Under the pieces are notes generated by a model. It was not told the DNA's origin, did not search any database, and was given only the letters and a program-made list of their open reading frames with translations. The translations under genes were made by a program, and so were the position numbers. A stretch of 45,447 nucleotides of DNA. It comes from a virus. Location of the stretch: IMG/VR virus record IMGVR_UViG_3300019132_000016, positions 1 to 45,447 of that record; one strand, given 5' to 3'. Below are positions 6,852 to 17,103 of this stretch, piece by piece. Within the stretch, counting starts at the first letter, position 1. Each line of letters begins with the position of its first letter.

Positions 6852-9800
6852 TCAGCGCCGCTCGAGCGGATCGATCCCGAACAGTTGATTCCCTGCGTCT
6901 TCGACTTCGTTCAGCAGCCGCCTCAGGTAGAACAGGTTCTGGAATGGGATGAGGCGCCGGGCGCTCGCCGTGTCCCGGGCGCCCCAGTCCTCGTCGCCGA
7001 AGGCCGCCCCCGTCGTCTTTGTCATGGTCTCAATCTTGCCGGCGGATGGGCCAAGCAGCTGAGAGAGGACGGTCTGAGACGAAAACCGGGTCAGTGGCCG
7101 GCCAGCCCCGATGAGCCGATACATGTCAATCCCGCCCCGCGTTGCCTTGGCTGAGATCGCGTTTGCCTCATCGAACCAGCCTAGGACGCCAGAGCGGGAC
7201 AGCCCCTCCTTGATCCAGTCCTGAGGGCGCTCCGGCAACGGCTTGCCGGAAACGGCGGAGTAGATGGCCGCTGCAAGCATTCCTCCTGATACCGCGGTGA
7301 TCAGGCCGGACAGGGTTGCCGCATCCCGGCGTTGAAGGTTCGCCAGCATCAGGCGCTCGGTCGCCCCGAAGATAAAGCTTTTGTGCTGCCCGATCAGACC
7401 GATGATGGGCTTGCTCAGCCAGAGCGGCTTCTCCTGTCCCGGCGTGACGACGACGATATCGGCCTCGCGGGAGACGGCCCCCTCGAACGCCAGCCGCGCC
7501 GCTCGGTCGCGCCAGTCCGCCGTGTTCGGCAGGTAGACACCGTCGACGATCTCGCCGCCCTCGACGAACGACTTCCAGATCCGCTTCGCCATGTGCTCGT
7601 CGATGCCGGACGCTGCCAGGTTCTCGATCTGCTTGGCGCTCGCACTGCCCTCTGCAACCGCCTTAGCCGCCCGGAAGATCTCGTTCCCGGAGGTGATCGC
7701 CGCGACCGTCTTGGTGAAGTCCGTCCAGGGCGCTTGCAGGTTGAGCACCTGGGAGGCCTCGGCTCCGGCCTGAAGGGCGCGCTCAAGTCGCGACTCCGGG
7801 CGGTAATTGGCCGAGATATCGTTGATCGCCCGCGCACGGGTCGAGAGTACCATTTCGGTGGCGATGCCCATGGCCCGGTATTGAGACTTGGCCTGCTTGA
7901 ACCCGTCCGACGCTCCGATCAGTCCGTTGAGGAATGGTCGGTAGGCATCCCGCAACACCGTCGTGAAGCCCCAGCGGAACACCGCGCCGGCCACGTCCGG
8001 GATAGAGGAGATGGCCGCGCCGCCGAGATCGGTCATCATGTTGTAGGCACGGACGGCAGCGCCGACCCGGCCAGCATTGCGGGCAGCACTGCCCCCGCTC
8101 CCGAGCGCGAACGTACCCCGGATCCGGTCCCGCATGGCGGCAATGTCCCGGATCGCCGCGTCACGGTTCCTGAAGATCCCCGCCGACTTAGCCTCGTCTA
8201 CCCCCTGCGCGAGCGCCTGTGCTTCGTCGTTGATCCTCCGAATGACCTCGGTGAGGTTGAAATCTCCGAACCGCTCCGAAAGCACGATGTCCGGAACGGT
8301 CGTGTGGAGAAATTTCCGGACGGCATTTCCCACGCTATCATCAAGGAACTCCTCGATCATCGCGTCCGGGATCATGAACTCACGTTGAGCCAGTGCTCCT
8401 CGAGGAGCATCCCGCCCCACGGGCACCCCGCCCCCGCCAGTCGAGGCATCGCCATACGGCAGCCGACCGTCCGGCGAAGAGATGATCCGGTCCGCAATCT
8501 CCCGCGCCCTCGCCTCCAGCTCCATCCGGTTCATCTGCCGGTCTGAGCCGAGGATGCGACGCACCGCGGTTAGGACGTCCGCATCGGCGCTCGTCAGACG
8601 TGGCTGGTTCGGTTCCCGCCCCTCCATCGCTCGGGCCCGCGCCCTGATCGCGGACAGCGCCTCACGCGCCGACTTGCCGCCCCAGCCTTCAAGCTCCGCC
8701 TCGATCCGGGAGAAGACAGCCGCCTCGTTGTCCCGAGCGATGGCAAGTGCATCGTTCAGCAGCTCGCGCTTGCGTTCCGCAATGGCTCTACGTTCCTCAA
8801 GGGTCGCGGCCCGCTTTTCGTTCACCCGAGCCGCCGATCCGGCCTCGCTCAGTCGGGTACGGTTTCGACCGGCCGCATTCTCGACCTGCGCCGTCCGGGT
8901 TCGGGCTGCCGTGATAGCATCGCGGGCCTGGGCAATGACGTCCCTTTCGCGGGCGAGCGCATCGCCTGCCGCTTCAAGGCGGATGGACGCCGGGACCGGA
9001 GGCATGCCCGGATCGACGGCCCGTTCCATCCCCGCCGGCATCGGCTCGGAATGGTCCGCCAGGAAGCGGGCAACATCGATCCGGGATTCAACAGGGTAGC
9101 CGAGCCGGACCATCTCCGCCCGTGTGTCATCCGCGACATTCTGCAGCTCGATCAGCCGAGTATCGTCCGGCGAAAGGCGCGTCTCGACGAACCAATGCGG
9201 CTGCTGCCCACTCACCGAATCCTCAATGAAGCGCAGGACCTCATCAGGCGATGGGCGTTCGGTGAACCAGCCGGGGAAGCGGTTCCAGAGCTTTTCGCCC
9301 CATTCATCGAGGGAAAGGCCATTCCGGTTGAGCAGGCCGGGATGCGTGTTTCCGCCGAGCCCGGCGCGCAGGTCGCCTCCGGTATCGAGAACACCACCCT
9401 CCTTGACGATCCAGCCGACGAGCGACGGCTCTTTCGGAGCCTTCCGCCGGCCGATGACCATGTCGGCTAGGGTCTTATCTTCCTCACTGGCGAGGAAGCG
9501 CGCCTTGAGTTCGGCCTCTTCGGCGCGGTCAAGGGCCGCCGGCGACATGCGCGAACGGCGCTCCTCCTGCTGAAGAGCCCTCACCTCCCGTTCCAGTCCA
9601 TCGATCCGGGCCCGCAGTTCCGGATCCTGAATTTGCCCCCGAAACGCCGAAACGGCTTCCGCCAACTCGGACAGCTCCGCCTCCTGATCGCCGAGACGCT
9701 CCTCAAGATCATCCACCCGGCCCGCCGTCCGGTTGACCTCCATGCTGCGCTCTTTCTCGGCAGCAGTGAGGTTCTGGATGCGCTCCTCAGCGCGGGCGAG

Positions 9801-11234
9801 TCTCGCCTCAAGCTTCTTCGCCTCTGCCTGGATAGACCGGCGCTCTGCATCTAGCGCCTCAATTCGCCCTTGGATCTCGAACTTGCGGCTCTGCTCCTGC
9901 TCAAGCCAGTCTGCCGAGCGTCGCACGAAGTCGCTCATGCGCGCCGTGATCTTGTCCCGGTTGTACGACCTGGTGAAGTACGACTCGGCCGTCTTTACGT
10001 CGACGCCTTCGGGGAGCATCCCGAGCTTGATTGCCCTCTCCTTCCACGGCTCGAAGACGTTGCCACGGACCCAGCGGGCGACCTCGGCAACCTCCGGGAT
10101 CTCGTGCTGATCGCCCCGGCGCATGGCCTTGCCGACTTCCTCGTCGAACTGGCTGAAGGACAGCTTTTCGCCCGCGCGGCCCACGAGCCCGCCGGCGGCG
10201 TCCGTCAGCCGTGCACCCATCGGCGCCGCATCGGCTGATCCGAACCGGTACCGCTTCCAGGCATCGTCCATCAGATCGTCGAGCTGGACGGCCGTCTGCC
10301 GCTGGGCAAGCCGGATCTCCCGTTCGGCGGATGGTCCGCGCGTCGTCGGGATGCCGAGCCTGTTGTCGACGGTGGCGAGTGCAGTCTCCGCCAGGTCCAC
10401 AGCGGCCCGGCGCGCACTTGTCAATTCGCTCTGCATCGTGCGCAGGACGGGGGAAACCCGCTCGACGGCATCCCCGAGCCACGGCACCCGGTCGAGCAAA
10501 TAGGATTGCGGGCGAGCCACGCGCGTATCGGCCGCCGCCGCGCCGACCGCGCCGGCAAGCCCCGGCTCCGGGGAAGCGCCGAGCGATACCCGATCAACGT
10601 CGAGAGCCGTCTCCAGGGCGCGTCGCTCGGCCCCCGATAGAAGCGCAGCCGCCCCAGCCCCGAGCAGGCCGGACAGGATCGTGGACGTCGCCACGGACGC
10701 GAGTAGATCCTCTGTCGTGCGAGTCTCTTGGGTCGCCTGCAGGATGGATTCGGATGCGAGGCCCTGGACGGCCCCGGCACCCGCCGCCGCAAGCGCCGTC
10801 CGTCCGACCGATACACCGCCCCTCACCCCGCGATAGATCGCGCCTCCGGGGAGCACGATGGTCGGGTCAACAAGCCCCATGCCAATGGCCGCCACGATGC
10901 CGAACGCGCCCGAGGCTGCGAGGGTCTGCTCGTCGCGATTCTCCTGATCGATTTTCGACTTCAGCCATTCGGTCTCGGCACGGGAGCGCGAGGCGGCGAA
11001 CCGGTCGCCATAATCGAACTCATAGCGGGTGCCCTTAATGTCCGTGAGGGGGTTGTAGCCCTCCTCCGGGACGAATGGATCGTGCATTGCCGCGATTGCG
11101 GAGCCGACCGTCGAGGACTGTCGGAACGCGGCGCCAAGGGTTTCGCCGATACCCGGATCCCGCGGCGGCGGCGCGTCGACACCGAGCGGCAGACGAGCGC
11201 CGGCGCCAGCCGCTGGCTCAATAATGTCCATCAT
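6852..11234 (-). CDS. Giant internal virion (ejection) protein
   Basis: At 1460 residues this is the largest product. Residues 105-220 are rich in Ala and Gly and contain hydrophobic helices (FGIVAAIGMGLVDP, AAAGAGAVQGLASE, ILSGLLGAGAAALLSG). Residues 450-590 and 750-870 are long charged coiled-coil regions. The C-terminal third has further hydrophobic stretches (GLITAVSGGMLAAAIYSAV). Size, location and layout fit the T7 gp16-type core protein that enters the host envelope to conduct DNA. I do not see a clear transglycosylase motif; the enzymatic lysozyme domain is in the neighbouring protein. ATGA start/stop overlap with the preceding gene supports coupled translation. Confidence 0.8.
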   Translation of the reverse strand: MMDIIEPAAGAGARLPLGVDAPPPRDPGIGETLGAAFRQSSTVGSAIAAMHDPFVPEEGYNPLTDIKGTRYEFDYGDRFAASRSRAETEWLKSKIDQENRDEQTLAASGAFGIVAAIGMGLVDPTIVLPGGAIYRGVRGGVSVGRTALAAAGAGAVQGLASESILQATQETRTTEDLLASVATSTILSGLLGAGAAALLSGAERRALETALDVDRVSLGASPEPGLAGAVGAAAADTRVARPQSYLLDRVPWLGDAVERVSPVLRTMQSELTSARRAAVDLAETALATVDNRLGIPTTRGPSAEREIRLAQRQTAVQLDDLMDDAWKRYRFGSADAAPMGARLTDAAGGLVGRAGEKLSFSQFDEEVGKAMRRGDQHEIPEVAEVARWVRGNVFEPWKERAIKLGMLPEGVDVKTAESYFTRSYNRDKITARMSDFVRRSADWLEQEQSRKFEIQGRIEALDAERRSIQAEAKKLEARLARAEERIQNLTAAEKERSMEVNRTAGRVDDLEERLGDQEAELSELAEAVSAFRGQIQDPELRARIDGLEREVRALQQEERRSRMSPAALDRAEEAELKARFLASEEDKTLADMVIGRRKAPKEPSLVGWIVKEGGVLDTGGDLRAGLGGNTHPGLLNRNGLSLDEWGEKLWNRFPGWFTERPSPDEVLRFIEDSVSGQQPHWFVETRLSPDDTRLIELQNVADDTRAEMVRLGYPVESRIDVARFLADHSEPMPAGMERAVDPGMPPVPASIRLEAAGDALARERDVIAQARDAITAARTRTAQVENAAGRNRTRLSEAGSAARVNEKRAATLEERRAIAERKRELLNDALAIARDNEAAVFSRIEAELEGWGGKSAREALSAIRARARAMEGREPNQPRLTSADADVLTAVRRILGSDRQMNRMELEARAREIADRIISSPDGRLPYGDASTGGGGVPVGRDAPRGALAQREFMIPDAMIEEFLDDSVGNAVRKFLHTTVPDIVLSERFGDFNLTEVIRRINDEAQALAQGVDEAKSAGIFRNRDAAIRDIAAMRDRIRGTFALGSGGSAARNAGRVGAAVRAYNMMTDLGGAAISSIPDVAGAVFRWGFTTVLRDAYRPFLNGLIGASDGFKQAKSQYRAMGIATEMVLSTRARAINDISANYRPESRLERALQAGAEASQVLNLQAPWTDFTKTVAAITSGNEIFRAAKAVAEGSASAKQIENLAASGIDEHMAKRIWKSFVEGGEIVDGVYLPNTADWRDRAARLAFEGAVSREADIVVVTPGQEKPLWLSKPIIGLIGQHKSFIFGATERLMLANLQRRDAATLSGLITAVSGGMLAAAIYSAVSGKPLPERPQDWIKEGLSRSGVLGWFDEANAISAKATRGGIDMYRLIGAGRPLTRFSSQTVLSQLLGPSAGKIETMTKTTGAAFGDEDWGARDTASARRLIPFQNLFYLRRLLNEVEDAGNQLFGIDPLERR

Positions 11235-14200
11235 TGCAGGGCACCTGTGGGGTTGACGGGATCGACCGGCGCAAAGCCCGGCATGGCCTCATTGACGTCT
11301 CGGTTGATCTGCTCGCGCCTGAGATTGCGGCGGTCCTGGTCAAGCGCCCGGGTCTGCCGTTCACGGACGGGCGCCATCGCCCGGTCGATGTTGAACCGCG
11401 CGTCGAACATCTCCAGCCGCCCCGTAGCCGGATTGGTGTAGACGATCTGGTACCGAGGCGGGCGCTTGGCCGCGATATCGGCCTGCGTCTCCGGTGTGCT
11501 GACGAGGGTATAGGCCGGCAGCCGGGGCGGCACTTCGACCGACCCGCCCTTGCCGCCAGCCCGAGTAGGCTTCAGATCCAGGCGTGCGATCAGCGTGTCC
11601 CGGATCTGTCCTGTCATCCAATCATGCGACCCGTCGATGGTCGGGTAATACTGCTCCGGCGCATACTTCATGACCCTGCCGCCATTCGTTGGGGATTCCT
11701 TCCAGATGGTCTTGAGCGTGGTCAGGGCAGCCTTGTGGGCCGCCTCCGGATCGCCGGCCTCGACATTGGCGTCCTCGATCAGCTGCCGGTAATCGGCCAG
11801 GAACGATGCCCGCGCCGACGGGTCCACCCCTAGTTCGCTGATCGCCTCCTCGTCGCCCTTCTTCTTCGCCCACTCCCGAGCCTCGGAGCGCATCTCCTCG
11901 ATGATCTTGCCGGAGCGCCCGTCCGCCAGTTTGCCTAGACGCTTCGCCCCCTCGTCCGGCGTCTCCCAGGCAAGGCGGGCCTGCCAGCCCTGAACCTTTG
12001 CGACGGCATCGGCACCAAAGGCCTGCACGAACGCCTCCGGGTTCCGGCGCAGCAGCTGATCCATCCCGGACATAGCCGCCGTGTACTTGCCGTAGTCCGT
12101 CGTGTTCGTGAGGCCCTCGACCGTCTGCCGTAACTTGGCATCCGCTAGCGTGGCGAACAGGACGTCGTTGTCGAGCCCGCCGATGGCGCTGAAGAACGCC
12201 GAGACGGTGCCCCCGTCCCCGCTCTGCAGGATCTGCCGGACCTGAGGCACGTCGTCGGGGCGCAGCACGGAGCCGAGCGGCTCGCCGTGGAAGTTCGACA
12301 CGGTACGGGCCACGATGGCGCGCTGCTGGAGCTGGGCGCGCAGTGTATCGACATCATCGAACCGCAGCGGCCCGATTGATTCCCGCACGCCGGTTCCGAG
12401 TTCCCCGGCGAGTGGACCCGTCCCGGCGAGAGAAAGCGGGTCTTCCCGCAGCTTCTTCGTCAGGATCTCTTCGCGTTTCGCCAGACCCTCTGCGAGCGCG
12501 CGCCCGGCCGGCGGGAGATCCCCCGCCTCGGCCGCTTTGTTCAGCTCATCGACCGCCGCCCTGACCGCGACGACGGACTGCCCGTCGACCCGTTCCAGGA
12601 GCTGTTCATGTTCGAAGCGCTCTGCGATCTCGGCCCGCTTCTTCGGGTCCGAGAGCAGCGGCGCTAGGGCGACGACGTTCTCGATCTCCTCCTGCGTTGG
12701 CTGCTGACCCTTGTCCCAGGCCGTCTTGACTTTCGTCCAGACCTCCTCGACCTCGGAGTTGAACTTCGCCTGGAGCTGCTTCACCGCCGACGCATAGACA
12801 GGGCCGCTCGAAAGCCCAGACACCGCGCCGCGCACGATGTCCGCCTCGCGCTGGCGACGGCCGGCATTGACCCCGTCGTTGTCGCGCTTCAGCCCTTCTA
12901 TCGCGCGGGCGATCGCTTCCGTGTCCGTCGTCTCTCGGATGACCCGTGCGACCCGATCCGGCAAGGAACCATAGTTGTAGGCGACAGATGTGAGCGCCGT
13001 CTGGGCGTTTGGGGTCAGGCTGTTCCAGGCGTCCTCTCCGATTTCCTGCCGGATGCCCTGCTGGAACTCGCCAATTCGGCGGGTCAGATCCCGTTCCGCG
13101 TCCTCCCGAGAAACCGTCATACTTGGCGTCACCCGGACCACCGTCCCATCCGCCCGGGTGATGGTGTCCGAGCCGTAGCCGACGCGGTGCGCGTTCACGT
13201 CCCAATAGGGCGACGACCGGAATCCTTCGAACTCACGGATGACGGCAGCCGCCTGGACATCGCCGCTGGCTGCCCCTTTCCGCAACCTCGCTATGGCAGC
13301 GGTTTTCTCGACCGCTGTCCCTGACCGCAGGATAGGCGCGATCTCGTTGACAACACGCGCCGTCTCAAGCTGGGTGACCTTGGCATACTGCCGGTACTGC
13401 CGCAGCGTCGCGATCGTATCATCGACCGTGCGCGGATCGACCCTATCCTCACTGTTCAGGGCCGTGATCAGAAGGTCTGCCTGATCGGCCGCCTGCCGGA
13501 TGGTCTCCTGACGGACAGCCGCGGCAGCCTGCGTCCGAGCGGTGATCGCGCCAAGATACTTCGCCCGCTGGTCCGGAGGAAGTTTCAAGTCCGCTGCGTT
13601 GAGCCGCTCCTCCGCTTCTCGCAGCGTCCCAGCCAGATCGCCCGTCTCAAGGTACTGCCGCCGGTACTGTCCGACGATGGCGAGCGCCTTCAGGTGCTCC
13701 CCTGTTCGGCCGTTGTCGACCCCGGCCTGCTCCGGCGAATAGGCGAACTTCGGGTTTGCCGCGCGCTGGGCGCGAAGGTCGACGAGCTCCTGTTGCTTCT
13801 CCAGGAATTCCGGTGTGTTGACACCGCCCTGTTCAGCCAGCCCCTCAAGCTGGTCCATCAGCTGCTCTTCGCGGGCCTTCAGGTCGTTGGTGAAGCGTGC
13901 GAAGTCCGTGCGCTCCTTGTCGACCATCATGCCACGGGCCAACTGCCCGGCGACGCTTCCGGCCTCCTGCTGGATCAATGGGCGGAGGAACGCATCCCCG
14001 CCTTTCCCAACCGTCCGGACATAAGCATCTGCTGCCTTCTGGAACTCGTCGGGTCGGCCGTCGTACTCGAGACGGAGTTGCGTCAGGTCGTTGCTGACTT
14101 TCGTCCGGGCCATGGCAAGGCCGGAGATTTGGGCGGCATGGTTGTAGGCCCGGTCGCCCTGCGTGAACTCGAACCAACGCCGGTTGACCTGAACGTTCCC

Positions 14201-14407
14201 GTCCTTGTCCATCTCCACGGCCGCTGCGCCCGCCGCTTCCTGCAGCGGCATCGTCGCCTGCTCAAGACGATCTCCGAGGAAGCCCAGCGCCCGTGCCGTC
14301 ATTGTGTAGGGGGCGACGACCTCAGCTGTAGAGACCCGGTTCTCAGGCAAGGAGGCAAGGCTCGCCTGGGGGCGACGGGCGCCGGACGCTTGAAGGATAT
14401 CGACCAT
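11231..14407 (-). CDS. Internal virion protein with embedded GH24 lysozyme domain
   Basis: A 1058-residue virion protein, mostly helical and Gln/Glu/Arg/Ala-rich. Residues about 386-525 form a T4-type lysozyme: Glu394 in REFEGF, Asp403 in YWD, then VGYGSDTIT and SLTPNAQTALTSVAYNYGS. This domain should open the peptidoglycan locally during DNA ejection, apart from the lysis endolysin. The flanking helices fit the ejection core (compare T7 gp15/gp16, where the hydrolase is in gp16). It lies between the gp14-like and gp16-like genes and overlaps the latter. Confidence 0.85.
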   Translation of the reverse strand: MVDILQASGARRPQASLASLPENRVSTAEVVAPYTMTARALGFLGDRLEQATMPLQEAAGAAAVEMDKDGNVQVNRRWFEFTQGDRAYNHAAQISGLAMARTKVSNDLTQLRLEYDGRPDEFQKAADAYVRTVGKGGDAFLRPLIQQEAGSVAGQLARGMMVDKERTDFARFTNDLKAREEQLMDQLEGLAEQGGVNTPEFLEKQQELVDLRAQRAANPKFAYSPEQAGVDNGRTGEHLKALAIVGQYRRQYLETGDLAGTLREAEERLNAADLKLPPDQRAKYLGAITARTQAAAAVRQETIRQAADQADLLITALNSEDRVDPRTVDDTIATLRQYRQYAKVTQLETARVVNEIAPILRSGTAVEKTAAIARLRKGAASGDVQAAAVIREFEGFRSSPYWDVNAHRVGYGSDTITRADGTVVRVTPSMTVSREDAERDLTRRIGEFQQGIRQEIGEDAWNSLTPNAQTALTSVAYNYGSLPDRVARVIRETTDTEAIARAIEGLKRDNDGVNAGRRQREADIVRGAVSGLSSGPVYASAVKQLQAKFNSEVEEVWTKVKTAWDKGQQPTQEEIENVVALAPLLSDPKKRAEIAERFEHEQLLERVDGQSVVAVRAAVDELNKAAEAGDLPPAGRALAEGLAKREEILTKKLREDPLSLAGTGPLAGELGTGVRESIGPLRFDDVDTLRAQLQQRAIVARTVSNFHGEPLGSVLRPDDVPQVRQILQSGDGGTVSAFFSAIGGLDNDVLFATLADAKLRQTVEGLTNTTDYGKYTAAMSGMDQLLRRNPEAFVQAFGADAVAKVQGWQARLAWETPDEGAKRLGKLADGRSGKIIEEMRSEAREWAKKKGDEEAISELGVDPSARASFLADYRQLIEDANVEAGDPEAAHKAALTTLKTIWKESPTNGGRVMKYAPEQYYPTIDGSHDWMTGQIRDTLIARLDLKPTRAGGKGGSVEVPPRLPAYTLVSTPETQADIAAKRPPRYQIVYTNPATGRLEMFDARFNIDRAMAPVRERQTRALDQDRRNLRREQINRDVNEAMPGFAPVDPVNPTGALQ

Positions 14408-14413
14408 CAGACC

Positions 14414-14881
14414 TTACCTCGGAAGCCCACGGGCAATTGCCTGCCCAGCGCTCAGGGCATCCGGCAGGATCTTCAGAATGCTGGCATCCATCGCGCGCCG
14501 TCCGGCCTCGTAGGCCATCGCCGCGTCGGAGTCGGCGGTAATTGCCCTAAGCATCTCGTTCGAGACGGCGGTCTGCCGGGCGCGCGAATTGATCTGCTCC
14601 GCCTTGCTGATGAGGGCACGTGACGTGGCACTATCCACCCCTCGGTTCTGTCCCGCGGTGATCGCGTTAATGTTGGCCAACGTCGTCGCCAATTCGTCGC
14701 GATAGGTCGCATCCGTCTGGATCGCCCGCACGCGGCCGGTCTCCGCGGCCATCTTGTAGCGGAGCGACTTGAGCTGCCCATCGAGCTTTGCAGAGCGGCC
14801 TTCGGCCAGTCCACCGGCTATCCGCAGTCCGGAAGATGCGACAGTCGAAGCCGCTGCCGCCATGGAAATTGGCTCGCCCAT
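14414..14881 (-). CDS. Small internal virion protein (T7 gp14-like)
   Basis: The 155-residue product (MGEPISMAAAASTVASSGLR) begins with an Ala/Ser/Gly-rich, mildly hydrophobic helix, then a mostly helical body (TDATYRDELATTLANINAITAGQNRGVDS) and ends in GQAIARGLPR. This is the usual form of the podovirus ejection protein next to the nozzle gene. The ATG at 14881 overlaps the stop of the nozzle gene (ATGA) and is preferred over longer readings. It is inferred to form a pore in the outer membrane with the two larger core proteins. Confidence 0.8.
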   Translation of the reverse strand: MGEPISMAAAASTVASSGLRIAGGLAEGRSAKLDGQLKSLRYKMAAETGRVRAIQTDATYRDELATTLANINAITAGQNRGVDSATSRALISKAEQINSRARQTAVSNEMLRAITADSDAAMAYEAGRRAMDASILKILPDALSAGQAIARGLPR

Positions 14882-17100
14882 CAGACGGTCACCTCGCTTG
14901 TCAATTCCAGGATCGTGAGCGGCCCAGGCAGGGTCTGCTTCACGGACCAGCGCGGGTCCCACTCGCGACCCAGCACGCGCGCCCGATAGGTCTCATCCCG
15001 CAGGGGCGGCGCCTCTTCCTCGTTCTCGCCAGCATTCCAGAACGGCACGAGGCGCCCAGCCACTTCAATGGCCTGCGACCGCTGCACCACCGCAGCAACC
15101 TGCGTCAGCCGCCGGCGGCGGAGCCGCTGCTTCCGGGACTGTCCCTCCTGCGATTGTGGGACAAACGGTTCAACCTCGACTGTGAAGTTGAAGCCGCCCA
15201 TCAATCCGACTGCGTTCGCGACTGGGATAGACCCAGAGAGGGAGCCATCAGACTGGACGACATAATCGCCCCGATACCATCCCTCCCGAACCACGCTCAG
15301 CGTTACACCGGCCGCCCAGTTGAAGGCGTAAGAAGCATCGACGAGCAGCGCCTCACCGGTTTCGGTCGTGAACTGCGTCCAGTTCTCCAGCTCAAGCGGC
15401 GAGTGCCCTGTGGCACTCGCCAAGGAGAGGGACGCATCGAGGAGCAGATCCTCATCGAACGACTCGGTGTAGCGAAGGATGCCCGCACCGGTCTGATAGG
15501 ACGCATTGACGATGACCTCAGACCCAGCCGCACTCGCCCACTGAACAGCGCCGAGCCCGTCCCACGGAACCCAGCCGACCCACTTCTGCCGGCGGTCGTA
15601 CCGCGCTACGGCCATAGTTCCATCGACATTGACAGCGTAGAGATAGCGCTCGGGGGCTGCGACATCGGAAGAAGTCACAGCAAGGCATACCGGGCTCTTG
15701 ATCAGCGGCCCGTGAAACTCCGTCAAGTCATCGACGACATACGGCGCTGCGCTCTGCCCGGTCGCAATCACCGCGAGGATTCGCGTCCGGCCCGCGTTCA
15801 CATACACGAGCCCCTGCGTTGTATCCTGCGGGCGGATCGGAGCTGCGGCGTCCTTGGAGATCTTGCGAAACTCGATCGATCCGGGCCGCAGCGGATTGGC
15901 CGCCGAGATTGGGATGTAGTAGACACCCGTATCCGTGAACACGAACTCATCCGCGCCACCAAGCACGTCGAGCACTTGGCAGTTTTCCGGGACATACTCA
16001 AAAATTGCATCGTCCGCGTCGGCCCCGACCAGGAAGTCATTGAGTGTGCCGACCGCTGACCAGCAGATCCCGGGCCCATACTGCGGGAAGTTCGCCAGGA
16101 TGAGCCGTTGGGCATCCGAGCGGACGATACCCGGCCAGCCGCGGTAGTCCGACATCAGGGCCTCTTCCCATTGGGTCGTCGGGGCCGGGTCGATCTCATC
16201 TTGGGCGGTGATCTTCATTTTGGACCGAGGGCCAGCGATAGCCTCTCCAGTCCCCTCAGGAGTGCCTCCGGTTAGGTCGAAACCATTCCAGTTCTGCGCG
16301 ATCAGGACATTGGCGGTATCCTGGTTGATCCGCGTCACCTGCCCCTTCGTGCCACTGGTGATGCCCTCGATAACGTCGCCTACTTCCAACCCGTTGGTAC
16401 TATCCACCTGGATCCGATAGGTCGGAGGTAGCTTTTCGATGACATCTGCTTTGGCGGATGTCGGCGACATGACCTGCGTAACTCGGACTTGCCGCCCCGC
16501 ATAGCGAAAGCGAACCCCGACGTGCGCACTCGAAAGCACTGGGCCGGAGAACGTCAGCGTGACATTCCCACTCCTAGCGCTCGGCTGCATTGTGATCCCG
16601 CTGCCGGGGAAATACTGGTGATACGGCTCACGACGTCCCCCGGTCTCATCCAGGGCGAACGTGAACGGAGCATGTGACCAGACCCGGGCAACCGCGTCGT
16701 AGGAGAACACCTGCGGCCGCATCTTCTGATGAGCCACGATGACATTCCCGCCGCTGACGTCGTAACGGAGATCTCTCAACCAACTGGCGTTCCACGGCAA
16801 GCCCGTGAACACGGCCGATTCCGCGAGGCCTTCGCTTCGGAAGATCACCTGTCCCGGCTCAAAGGTCATGTACCAGTACTCGTTGACGGCTGGCCGAATG
16901 CGCTCCGTGATACCCGACGTGGCAAAAAGGAGACGTCGGCCAGGCCTGCGCGCGATAGCGCCTGTGTTCAACAGCCGGACGTTGCGGGCGGTCCGAAGCC
17001 CTGCCTGCATGATATCAGTGTCGTCACGGCGAAGAGCCGTCGGGTCGAGCTGCCCGGCCGAGAAGTCGCGCTGCGCCTTGACCTCGCGATCCATGGCCAT
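14881..17100 (-). CDS. Tail tubular protein B / nozzle (T7 gp12-like)
   Basis: This 739-residue protein starts with QRDFSAGQLDPTALRRDD and GLRTARNVRLLNTGAIARRPGRR (split by a few residues), the conserved N-terminus of podovirus nozzle proteins that form the distal tail tube. The rest is beta-rich with repeated short Gly/Asp turns. It follows tail tubular protein A by three bases, the same gene order as T7 11-12. Two in-frame ATGs, at 17100 and 17094, are both possible starts. Confidence 0.87.
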   Translation of the reverse strand: MAMDREVKAQRDFSAGQLDPTALRRDDTDIMQAGLRTARNVRLLNTGAIARRPGRRLLFATSGITERIRPAVNEYWYMTFEPGQVIFRSEGLAESAVFTGLPWNASWLRDLRYDVSGGNVIVAHQKMRPQVFSYDAVARVWSHAPFTFALDETGGRREPYHQYFPGSGITMQPSARSGNVTLTFSGPVLSSAHVGVRFRYAGRQVRVTQVMSPTSAKADVIEKLPPTYRIQVDSTNGLEVGDVIEGITSGTKGQVTRINQDTANVLIAQNWNGFDLTGGTPEGTGEAIAGPRSKMKITAQDEIDPAPTTQWEEALMSDYRGWPGIVRSDAQRLILANFPQYGPGICWSAVGTLNDFLVGADADDAIFEYVPENCQVLDVLGGADEFVFTDTGVYYIPISAANPLRPGSIEFRKISKDAAAPIRPQDTTQGLVYVNAGRTRILAVIATGQSAAPYVVDDLTEFHGPLIKSPVCLAVTSSDVAAPERYLYAVNVDGTMAVARYDRRQKWVGWVPWDGLGAVQWASAAGSEVIVNASYQTGAGILRYTESFDEDLLLDASLSLASATGHSPLELENWTQFTTETGEALLVDASYAFNWAAGVTLSVVREGWYRGDYVVQSDGSLSGSIPVANAVGLMGGFNFTVEVEPFVPQSQEGQSRKQRLRRRRLTQVAAVVQRSQAIEVAGRLVPFWNAGENEEEAPPLRDETYRARVLGREWDPRWSVKQTLPGPLTILELTSEVTV

Positions 17101-17103
17101 GGC

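Noticed and set aside
7332-8546. A 404-codon plus-strand frame
   Set aside because: Antisense to the 1460-aa internal protein; Arg/Asp/Pro-rich without structure.
14788-16059. A 423-codon plus-strand frame
   Set aside because: Antisense to the nozzle gene; no start signal or recognisable domain.
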